Origin: Pseudomonadota bacterium
GTDB lineage: Bacteria > Pseudomonadota > Gammaproteobacteria > Burkholderiales > Burkholderiaceae_B
Length of the DNA stretch: 30,735 nt
Assembly (NCBI GenBank): GCA_023427085.1
Contig: JAEZBO010000075.1
Coordinates: 1-30,735, forward strand
Direction: 5' to 3'
A program made the position numbers and the translations under genes. Within the stretch, counting starts at the first letter, position 1. The number at the start of each line of letters is the position of its first letter. Shown here piece by piece: positions 23,417-29,668 of this stretch. The notes below the pieces were generated by a model that was given only the letters and a program-made list of their open reading frames with translations, made no database searches and had not been told where the DNA came from.

Positions 23417-23651
23417 AGATGCGCGGATCCGGGCTGGCATCGATGCCGATCCCGACACCTATGAATTGGATCGGCAGGAGTTTCAGCAGTTGAAGAAGGT
23501 CGGGCGGCCTCGGTCCGCCGCGCCCAAGGTGCTGCTGAGCGTCAGATACGATCGGGATGTGGTCGACGCTTTCAAGGCCCAGGGGCCGGGTTGGCAGCGC
23601 CGTATGAACGCCGCCTTGCGCGATTGGCTCAAGACCCACGGCCCGGCCTGA
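23373..23651 (+). CDS. brnA: BrnA family antitoxin
   Basis: A 92-residue antitoxin and autorepressor. The N-terminal part (TYELDRQEFQQLKKVGRPRSAAPK) binds the toxin in relatives. The C-terminal part VLLSVRYDRDVVDAFKAQGPGWQRRMNAALRDWLK is a ribbon-helix-helix DNA-binding domain. The ATG at 23373 is preceded by AGGGAGG within brnT. Its likely target is the palindrome over the brnT promoter. It ends seven bases before the convergent ABC permease. Confidence 0.88.
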   Translation: MSASSKKLIVPTADEDARIRAGIDADPDTYELDRQEFQQLKKVGRPRSAAPKVLLSVRYDRDVVDAFKAQGPGWQRRMNAALRDWLKTHGPA

Positions 23652-23658
23652 AGGCCAG

Positions 23659-24465
23659 CTAGCCGCGCAGCCTATCCCAGCGCAAGCGCGCGCGGGTATC
23701 CGACAGGCGCCAGATCGCCAGCCGCACCGCCGCCATGGCCGCCAGCGCGCTGCCGCTGGCCAGCAGCAGCATCAGCAGGATCTGATACTTGGCCGCTTGC
23801 AACGGCTCCATGCCGGCCAGGATCTGGCCGGTCATGATGCCCGGCAGCGTGATGATGCCGGCCGCCGTCATCTGGTTCAGCGTCGGCAGGATGCCGGTCA
23901 TCACGGCGCGTTGCGCCACATGGCTGAAGGCTTGGCGATGGCTGTGGCCCAGCGCCAGGCGCGCTTCGATGGACGCGCGTTCGCGCCGCAGCGACTCGAA
24001 CAGATCGTGCAGCGACAGGCTGGCCGCGTTCATCACCGCCCCCAGCACGATGCCGGTCAGCGGGATCAGATGGCGCGGATCGTGCCACGGGTCGGGCCGC
24101 AGCGCAGTGGCCAGCGCCAGCAGCGTCACGCCCATCGTGATGGTGCCGACCACCGCCGCCGACGCGCCGATGGCCCAGCGGCCGGCCAGTCCGTGCCGCT
24201 GCCGCGCATGGACCGCCTGCGTGGCGGCCACCAGCATCACCGCGACCACCAGCGCCGTGAGCCAGCCTGACGACAGCGCCAGGACTTTGTTCAGGATCAG
24301 GCCGACCAGCAGCAACTGCCCGATCATCCTGGCGGTGGCGATCAACATCGGCCGGTGCACCCGCAAGGCCAGCGCGATTGACGCGGCGGCGCAGGCCAGC
24401 AGCAACAGCGCGGCGGCGGCCAGGTCGAGCGGCTGCAGCACGATCGCCGAGGACGTGGCGTTCAT
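23659..24465 (-). CDS. fetB: ABC transporter permease, FetB/UPF0014 family
   Basis: A 268-residue membrane permease with about seven hydrophobic helices. Family segments are ARMIGQLLLVGLILNKVL, PLTGIVLGAVMNAASLSLHDL, RRERASIEARLALGHSHRQAF and LPTLNQMTAAGIITLPGIMTGQILAGMEPLQAAKYQILLM. In E. coli FetAB raises resistance to oxidative stress by exporting iron; the same role here is by homology only. Its ATG overlaps the fetA TGA, showing coupled translation. Confidence 0.88.
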   Translation of the reverse strand: MNATSSAIVLQPLDLAAAALLLLACAAASIALALRVHRPMLIATARMIGQLLLVGLILNKVLALSSGWLTALVVAVMLVAATQAVHARQRHGLAGRWAIGASAAVVGTITMGVTLLALATALRPDPWHDPRHLIPLTGIVLGAVMNAASLSLHDLFESLRRERASIEARLALGHSHRQAFSHVAQRAVMTGILPTLNQMTAAGIITLPGIMTGQILAGMEPLQAAKYQILLMLLLASGSALAAMAAVRLAIWRLSDTRARLRWDRLRG

Positions 24466-25094
24466 GCGCTGCGTGCCAGGCTGTGTGCGTCGAGCCGGTA
24501 GCACGCATCGCCGAGCCGGCGCGCCTGTTGCGCGTGATGGGTGACCAGCACGATGCCGACCCCGGCCGCCTTCAGGTCCAGGATCGCCTGCTCCATTCGC
24601 GCGGCATTGACGGGATCGAGCGCCGAACTCGGTTCGTCCAGCAGCAGGAAACGCACCTCGTCGTGGACGCTGCGCGCCAGCGCCAGGCGTTGCCGCTCGC
24701 CGGTCGATAGCCGGGCCACCGGCGCGTCCAGCAGCTCGGGCGACAGACCCAGCGCCGGCAACAGCGCCGCGGCGCGTGCCGGGTCGCGCAGGTGCGCGCG
24801 CACCGACTCGTCCCACCAGGCCGGCTCGGCGGCCACGTAGGTGACCCGCCGGCGCCAGGCCGTCGCGGCCATCGACGCGCGCGCCTGGCCATCCAGGCTG
24901 GCTAGGCCATCGTGCGGGTCGAGGTCGGCGATCCAGCGCAGCAGCCGCGACTTGCCGGCGCCCGACGCGCCCATGATCACCGCGCAGTGGCCGGCCGGCA
25001 CCTGCAGGTCATACGGGCCCAGGCCGCCAGCGCGCAATGCCTGCAAGACCAGACCGGTGCCGGGCGATGGGGCGGGAGAGGGTGGGCGGATCAT
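24462..25094 (-). CDS. fetA: ABC transporter ATP-binding protein, FetA-like
   Basis: A 210-residue ATPase, the partner of the FetB-like permease. Walker A is GASGAGKS (42-49), the signature is LSTGERQ (129-135, Thr in place of the usual second residue Gly), Walker B is FLLLDEPSSALD (149-160) and the H-loop is VTHH. At the Q-loop the sequence is YVAAEPAWW where E. coli FetA has YCAQTP, so the conserved Gln is missing. The ATG at 25094 lacks a clear Shine-Dalgarno sequence; an upstream extension is open but not conserved. It is divergent from the lipoprotein hydrolase. Confidence 0.87.
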   Translation of the reverse strand: MIRPPSPAPSPGTGLVLQALRAGGLGPYDLQVPAGHCAVIMGASGAGKSRLLRWIADLDPHDGLASLDGQARASMAATAWRRRVTYVAAEPAWWDESVRAHLRDPARAAALLPALGLSPELLDAPVARLSTGERQRLALARSVHDEVRFLLLDEPSSALDPVNAARMEQAILDLKAAGVGIVLVTHHAQQARRLGDACYRLDAHSLARSA

Positions 25095-25130
25095 CAGGAC
25101 GGGGGCGGACGCGGCGGCTGCCGTCCGCGC

Positions 25131-25158
25131 AGTGTACCGAAGCGGCCGGCGATACACT
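25131..25158. promoter_or_regulatory. Symmetric divergent -10-like elements between fetA and the hydrolase
   Basis: AGTGTA (25131-25136) and TACACT (25153-25158) are inverted copies 16 bases apart, so each strand reads TACACT as a possible -10 toward its own gene. No good -35 hexamers accompany them. Confidence 0.3.
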
Positions 25159-25222
25159 GGAAGCTGCCCGCAGGTGCCGGCCGATGGCCGCGGCCTGTCC
25201 TCAATCGCCTTTCGTGCCGACG

Positions 25223-26488
25223 ATGCTACTGCCGCAAGACCGCGCGTCCCTGACGCCATCCGTCGCCGCCTGCGCGCGCGTCGCCGCAGGCCTGGCCGCC
25301 GCACTGTTGCTGAGCGCCTGCGCGCCGCGCTACCAGCCGATGGGCGAGGCGCGCCAGCCCCCGCAACTGGCCGATGCGGCATTGATCGCCGCCGACGGCT
25401 ACCGGCTGACCTTGCGTGCGTGGCTGCCGGCGCGGCCGGGCGACATCGACGCCGTCGTCGTCGCGCTGCACGGGCTCAACGATCACTCGCTGGCCTGGGA
25501 CCGGCCGGCCCGCCACTGGGCCGAGCGCGGCGTGGCCACCTACGCCTATGACCAGCGCGGCTTTGGCGCCAACGCCGAGCCGGGCATCTGGCCGGGCGCC
25601 GAGACGCTGATGGCCGATCTCGACGGCGCGGTCGACGCGGTCGCCGAGCGGCATCCGGGCAAGCCGATCCTGCTGGTCGGCGAAAGCATGGGCGGCGCCG
25701 TGGTGCTGGCGGCGCTGGCGCGACCCGCGTCGGCCAACGGCGGCCCGGCATTGGCCGGCAAGATACGCGGCGCGGTGCTGTCGGCGCCGGCGCTGTGGGG
25801 CGCCGACAGTATGAACTTGGTCTATCGCGCCACCTTGTGGGTCTCGTCGCGCGTGGCGCCGGGCATGCGGGTGCAGCCGCCGGCCAACCTGCGCATCACC
25901 GCGTCCGACAACCTGGCGATGCTGCGTTCGCTGGGCAGCGATCCGCGCGTCCTCAAACGAACCCGGATGGACACGCTGGCCGGCATGGTGTCGCTGATGA
26001 GCCTGGCCGAAGCGCGCATGGATCAGTTGCCGGCCACGCTGCCGCTGCTGGTGCTGTACGGCCAGAACGAGGAGGTGCTGCCGCGCCCTTCGGTCACGCA
26101 GGTGCTCGAGCGCTGGGATGGGGTGATGCCGGGGCGGGCGATCCAGCTGGCGATCTACGAGCAGGGCTATCACATGCTGATGCGCGATATCTGCGCTCCG
26201 GCGGTCTGGCATGACGTGGGCCAGTGGCTGCGGCAACCTGGCGCGGCACCCGACTACGGGCTGGGACGATCTGCTTGGCTGGCCGACAAGCCGCGTTCTC
26301 CGGGGCCCGTGGCGCAGGTCGAGCGGGTCGATTGTCCGGTCGGCATCGCGCCCTTGCAGTGGGGCGATGTGCCGCTGCGGGCCCAGCAGCAGGAGGCGAA
26401 CGGCGCGCAGGTTCAGCACGATCTGCCGGCTCAGCGCGACACCGATGCGCAGCGCGGCGCGCCTACGCAGGCCGCGCGCGCACGCTGA
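25223..26488 (+). CDS. Lipoprotein alpha/beta hydrolase (lysophospholipase/monoacylglycerol lipase-like) with odd C-terminal tail
   Basis: A 421-residue secreted lipoprotein. A signal peptide with lipobox LLLSAC leads to an envelope-anchored mature protein starting CAPRYQPMG. The serine-aminopeptidase/Hydrolase_4 fold shows VVALHGLNDHSLAWD (oxyanion strand), YAYDQRGFG, the nucleophile elbow GESMGG, LLVLYGQNEEVLP (acid) and YEQGYHMLMRD (catalytic His). The fold is complete near residue 342. The last roughly 80 residues (from PDYGLGRSAW; PVAQVERVDCPVGIAPLQWGDVP) match nothing I know. The original stop may have been lost, because decayed sequence follows. It is divergent from fetA; the substrate is probably a mono- or lysolipid, but is not determined. 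Confidence 0.84.
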   Translation: MLLPQDRASLTPSVAACARVAAGLAAALLLSACAPRYQPMGEARQPPQLADAALIAADGYRLTLRAWLPARPGDIDAVVVALHGLNDHSLAWDRPARHWAERGVATYAYDQRGFGANAEPGIWPGAETLMADLDGAVDAVAERHPGKPILLVGESMGGAVVLAALARPASANGGPALAGKIRGAVLSAPALWGADSMNLVYRATLWVSSRVAPGMRVQPPANLRITASDNLAMLRSLGSDPRVLKRTRMDTLAGMVSLMSLAEARMDQLPATLPLLVLYGQNEEVLPRPSVTQVLERWDGVMPGRAIQLAIYEQGYHMLMRDICAPAVWHDVGQWLRQPGAAPDYGLGRSAWLADKPRSPGPVAQVERVDCPVGIAPLQWGDVPLRAQQQEANGAQVQHDLPAQRDTDAQRGAPTQAARAR

Positions 26489-26584
26489 CGTGTTGGCCGG
26501 TCCGGCGGCTGCAGGCGCGCGAGCGTGCCTTCAAGCACACGCCCGCGCGATCGGGGGAACACTCCACGTGCGAACCGGCCGCGC

Positions 26585-26710
26585 TTATTTCGACTTGGCG
26601 GCCGCCTTGCTGTTGCCGCCGCCCTTGGCGATCAGCGTCAGCTTCTCGTCGGTGGCCTTCTCTTCGGCCAGCGTGGCCTGCAGCAGCGACACGGCATTCA
26701 CCGACGCGTC
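26585..26710 (-). pseudogene. Relic of a yciF-like (DUF892, ferritin-like) gene, 3' end only
   Basis: The minus strand encodes DASVNAVSLLQATLAEEK followed by ATDEKLTLIAKGGGNSKA and a short Lys-rich end before TAA at 26585-26587. This matches the C-terminus of YciF-type ferritin-like stress proteins (E. coli: KLLKETLEEEKATDIKLTDLA). Upstream of 26710 the frame continues into unrelated Arg-rich residues and no start or four-helix body is present. About three quarters of the gene is missing, so this is a truncated relic. Confidence 0.7.
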
Positions 26711-26876
26711 GCTTGTGCAGCGCAGCCGCGAACGGACGCCGCGTTGCAAGCTCGTCGTCACTGTTACGACTGACGGGCAACGGTAGGGCGTTGCCGGAAG
26801 TGGTTACCAGGCCTGCCGGTGACCCCCGACCGCCGTTGCCTATACTCGTTCAACCTAGAACCCGAAGGAGAGCGAG
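26711..26876. other. Upstream region of the 342-residue gene
   Basis: This non-coding stretch holds a hairpin GGCAACG-N6-CGTTGCC at 26776-26795. A likely -10, TATACT (26841-26846), has a weak -35 GTGACC (26819-26824) and a 16-base spacer. AAGGAG lies at 26865-26870. CGTCA (26756-26760) and TGACG (26771-26775) form another small inverted repeat. Confidence 0.5.
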
Positions 26877-27905
26877 TTGCGCATCACGCGTGTTCCGGCC
26901 AGTCAGATCGAGGAACTGGCCGCATTCGAAGTCCTCACCTATCCGCAGGCGCTGGCGCGCCTGGGTGTCCCGTATCTGTTCGACGAGAACGAAACGGATG
27001 ACATGAGCGAGTACGAGCGCGAGGAGCTGGCGTACATCTGGTATGTCCAAGGTGATGTCGTGCTGCGCGATAACCTGTCGCTGCACCTGGAATACGGTTC
27101 CTATGTGCTGGCCATCGACGGCAACCTGCGCGTGCCGGGCCATCTGGACATGAGCTTTTACGTGACCGGTGACGTCGACGTCGATTACCTGACGCTGCTC
27201 GATACGCAGGTTTGCCTGGGCACTGAAACGGTCCGCTATCTGCAGACGCAGATGGCCGAGGACGACAACACGGTGATGCGGTTCCGGCGCAGGTTGATCA
27301 CGGCGCCGGTGTTCCTGTGCCATTACCACGATCCCAGGGGCCACGATTACTCGCCGCGGACGGCGCTTTTTGCCCAATACGAGGCCTATCTGGTCGAGCC
27401 TTACCAGCCCGAGCGCGAACGCTTCTTCCGCTGGCATGATTGGGCCTACGCGTTGCAGGATGACCTGTACGACCCGCTCGAGGAGGGCGAGTCCAATCAG
27501 TTTTATCTGAAGCCGCGGAAAATCTACGAGCGGCTGCGCGATGGCGGCTCGATCTATCGCGAGGGCTTCGATTTCGCCGCTATGCCCTGGCATGCGCGCA
27601 GCGTGACGGCCTTGCATGACCGCAAGGACTGGCGCGAGGCGTATCTGTGCGCCAGGCAGGCGGCCCAGCTGGCGCCCGGCTTCGCGGCGGCCTTCATCAC
27701 GATGGGACTGGCGCTGAACCACGCAGGTGACTGGCAGTCGGCCGAACGCGCGTTCAAGCAGGCGGATGCGGTCTTGTCGCCACGGGTCGAATATCAGAAG
27801 GCCTGGGTCGGGCGCTGGCTCGAGAGCTTTGCCGCGCGGCGACAACGGGGGGACACATCGGCGCCGCCACCGGACTGGATCGATCAGGGCGTGGCGGATC
27901 TGTAG
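26877..27905 (+). CDS. Unrecognised protein with repeat-rich N-half and C-terminal TPR-like repeats, TTG start
   Basis: A 342-residue cytoplasmic protein I cannot assign. The start is TTG, chosen because AAGGAG lies six bases upstream and the first ATG (27003) would remove 42 residues. Residues about 55-110 show alternating short strands and repeated Gly-Asp (GDVVLRDNLSLHLE, YVLAIDGNLRVPGHLDMSFYVTGDVDVDYLTLLD), suggesting a beta-helix or bactofilin-like surface. Residues about 115-240 are rich in aromatic and acidic residues (FFRWHDWAYALQDDLYDPLEEGE). Residues about 240-310 carry two TPR-like helix pairs (DWREAYLCARQAAQLAPGF; AAFITMGLALNHAGDWQSAERAFKQA). There is no signal peptide or membrane helix. 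It sits alone between a decayed region and the convergent tRNA operon. Confidence 0.75.
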   Translation: MRITRVPASQIEELAAFEVLTYPQALARLGVPYLFDENETDDMSEYEREELAYIWYVQGDVVLRDNLSLHLEYGSYVLAIDGNLRVPGHLDMSFYVTGDVDVDYLTLLDTQVCLGTETVRYLQTQMAEDDNTVMRFRRRLITAPVFLCHYHDPRGHDYSPRTALFAQYEAYLVEPYQPERERFFRWHDWAYALQDDLYDPLEEGESNQFYLKPRKIYERLRDGGSIYREGFDFAAMPWHARSVTALHDRKDWREAYLCARQAAQLAPGFAAAFITMGLALNHAGDWQSAERAFKQADAVLSPRVEYQKAWVGRWLESFAARRQRGDTSAPPPDWIDQGVADL

Positions 27906-27977
27906 CCGCCGCAAGAGGCGCATGGCCGATGCGGGCATGCGCCGATTCATCTTCCAAAGCCTGGAACACAAAACAGA

Positions 27978-28008
27978 AAGGGCTTGCATGATCGACATGC
28001 AAGCCCTT
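27978..28008 (-). terminator. Terminator of the tRNA operon
   Basis: A perfect 13-bp stem (AAGGGCTTGCATG / CATGCAAGCCCTT) with a five-base loop ends the tRNA transcript and is followed on the minus strand by the T-rich TCTGTTTTG. It starts six bases past the tRNA-Asp CCA and may also stop the convergent plus-strand gene. Confidence 0.88.
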
Positions 28009-28014
28009 GAATTT

Positions 28015-28091
28015 TGGCGGAGCGGACGGGGCTCGAACCCGCGACCCCCGGCGTGACAGGCCGGTTTTCTAACCAACTGAACTACCGCTCC
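28015..28091 (-). tRNA. tRNA-Asp (GTC)
   Basis: A 77-base cloverleaf with encoded CCA. The acceptor stem GGAGCGG pairs with CCGCTCC, the anticodon loop reads CTGTCAC with anticodon GTC, and the T arm contains GGTTCGAGCCC. It is the last gene of a three-tRNA operon. Confidence 0.97.
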
Positions 28092-28128
28092 GCAGCGGTT
28101 ACTACTTTGACTGCAGCTTGAAAAAAGC

Positions 28129-28204
28129 TGGCGTCCCCTAGGGGATTCGAACCCCTGTACTCACCGTGAAAGGGTGATGTCCTAGGCCTCTAGACGAAGG
28201 GGAC
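28129..28204 (-). tRNA. tRNA-Glu (TTC)
   Basis: A 76-base cloverleaf with encoded CCA. The acceptor stem GTCCCCT pairs with AGGGGAC, the anticodon loop is CTTTCAC with anticodon TTC, and the T arm contains GGTTCGAATCC. It is the middle gene of the tRNA operon. Confidence 0.97.
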
Positions 28205-28260
28205 AGGACCGTGCAGTTTACTACCGTAAAACCTTACTACGACTACCTCTTCGCATTCAG

Positions 28261-28336
<76 letters not shown>

Positions 28337-28412
28337 AATCTGAGTGCCGTCACATCCGTTTCTTTGCACTGTCCTGCTCAGAAACTTGCTGTGTCAGCAG
28401 CGAAGAAACGAG

Positions 28413-28441
28413 ATTATGCACAAGTTTTATGGGGTGTGCAA
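28413..28441 (-). promoter_or_regulatory. Strong sigma-70 promoter of the tRNA operon
   Basis: On the minus strand TTGCAC (28441-28436) and CATAAT (28418-28413) are separated by exactly 17 bases. A GC-containing discriminator follows and A/T tracts lie upstream, as in growth-rate-regulated stable-RNA promoters. About 75 bases of leader separate it from tRNA-Ala. Confidence 0.85.
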
Positions 28442-28461
28442 GTCGTTCGAAGTTTTTTTGA

Positions 28462-28494
28462 TAAAAATCCGAAAATTTTTTTGTGCGGTCGGAT
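28462..28494 (-). terminator. Terminator of the lnt-acyltransferase operon, overlapping the tRNA UP element
   Basis: On the minus strand ATCCGA (28494-28489) pairs with TCGGAT (28472-28467), followed by TTTTTAT. The stop of the acyltransferase gene lies just upstream. The same A/T-rich bases sit immediately above the tRNA -35 and can serve as its UP element. Confidence 0.55.
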
Positions 28495-28502
28495 CGGGCG
28501 CG

Positions 28503-29651
28503 TCAGCGCGGCTTGTAAGGCGTGTGTTCGTTGAGCTCGTCCACGTAGGCGTCCAGCCCCGCGCTCTCGCGTTGCAGGAAGTCCTCGACCGCCTCTGCGA
28601 ACCCCGGGTGCGCCAGCCAGTGCGCCGACGTGGTGGTGACCGGCATCAGGCCGCGTGCCAGTTTGTGCTCGCCCTGCGCGCCGCCTTCGAACACCGCCAC
28701 GTCATGCTCGATGGCCCACTGCAAGGGCGTGTAGTAGCACAGCTCGAAATGCAGGCTGTCGACCGTATCGAGCGCGCCCCAATAGCGGCCGTACAGCCGC
28801 CGCGTCCCGTCGACGGTGTCGAGCAGCAGCAGGCTGGCGGCGATCGGCGCGCCATCGCGATAGGCCAGCGCCAACACACAGTGATCGGGCAACTGCGCGC
28901 CCAGGTAGGTGAAGAAGCCGGGCGTGAGGTAGGGCGCCTGGCCGCGCTGCTGGTAGGTGTTGGCATAACAGCGGTAGAAGAAGCGCCAATCCTCGGCGCC
29001 GATCTGCGCGCCGTGCAGCACGCGGATATGCACGCCGGCCTGCGCGACCTTGCGGCGTTCGGCGCGGATCTTCTTGCGTTTGGGTTGCGACAGGCTGGCC
29101 AGGAAGGCTTCGAAATCGGCCCAGCCCTGGTTGCGCCAGTGAAATTGTGTGCCGGTGCGGGGCATGAAACCAGCCCCTGCCAGCGCCTGCGCATCGGCGT
29201 CGGCCGGAAACAGCACGTGCAGCGACGAGACCCGGCTCTCGCGGGCCAGTTGCAGCAGCGCCTGCGCCAGATGCTGGCGGACCTGCGCGTCGCGCGCCAG
29301 CAGCCGCGTGCCGCCGACCGGCGTGAACGGGATCGCGCACAGCCATTTGGGGTAGTAGCGCAGGCCATGGCGTTCATAGGCCTCGGCCCAGGCCCAGTCG
29401 AACACATATTCGCCGTAGGAATGCGTCTTGAGATACAAGGGCGCGGCGGCCACCAGTTCGCCGGTGTCGTCGTCGCGCATCAGGGCGTGGCGAGGGATCC
29501 AGCCCTGTTCGGCGCCGACGCAGCCGTGCGTCTCGAGACCCGCCAGAAAGGCGTGGCTGAGCAGGCAGCCGGCCGGCGCGGCCAATGCATCCCATTCGGC
29601 GGCGGCGACCTGCGACAGCGCTTCGACCAGTTCGAGCCGGTAGCCGGGCAT
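28503..29651 (-). CDS. FemAB/GNAT-like N-acyltransferase (COG3146 type)
   Basis: A 382-residue cytoplasmic protein of the FemAB_like (PF04339) family, a double acyltransferase-type fold. Typical segments are WDALAAPAGCLLSHAFLAGLETHGCVG, PLYLKTHSYGEYVFDWAWAEAYERHGLRYYPK, FHWRNQGWADFEAFLASLSQPKRKKIRAERR, YGRYWGALDTVDSLHFELCYY and FEGGAQGEHKLARGLMPV. The natural substrate of this family is not established; relation to peptidoglycan-bridge FemABX enzymes is structural only. The ATG at 29651 is 17 bases after the lnt stop with a weak ribosome binding site, so it likely shares the lnt transcript. A terminator follows. Confidence 0.87.
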   Translation of the reverse strand: MPGYRLELVEALSQVAAAEWDALAAPAGCLLSHAFLAGLETHGCVGAEQGWIPRHALMRDDDTGELVAAAPLYLKTHSYGEYVFDWAWAEAYERHGLRYYPKWLCAIPFTPVGGTRLLARDAQVRQHLAQALLQLARESRVSSLHVLFPADADAQALAGAGFMPRTGTQFHWRNQGWADFEAFLASLSQPKRKKIRAERRKVAQAGVHIRVLHGAQIGAEDWRFFYRCYANTYQQRGQAPYLTPGFFTYLGAQLPDHCVLALAYRDGAPIAASLLLLDTVDGTRRLYGRYWGALDTVDSLHFELCYYTPLQWAIEHDVAVFEGGAQGEHKLARGLMPVTTTSAHWLAHPGFAEAVEDFLQRESAGLDAYVDELNEHTPYKPR

Positions 29652-29668
29652 GGCAGGCGGTCCCGGCG

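Noticed and set aside
26211..27006. Plus-strand frames crossing the hydrolase tail, the relic and the start of the 342-residue gene
   Set aside because: Composition is atypical and the frames contradict the better-supported hydrolase, relic and TTG-start gene.
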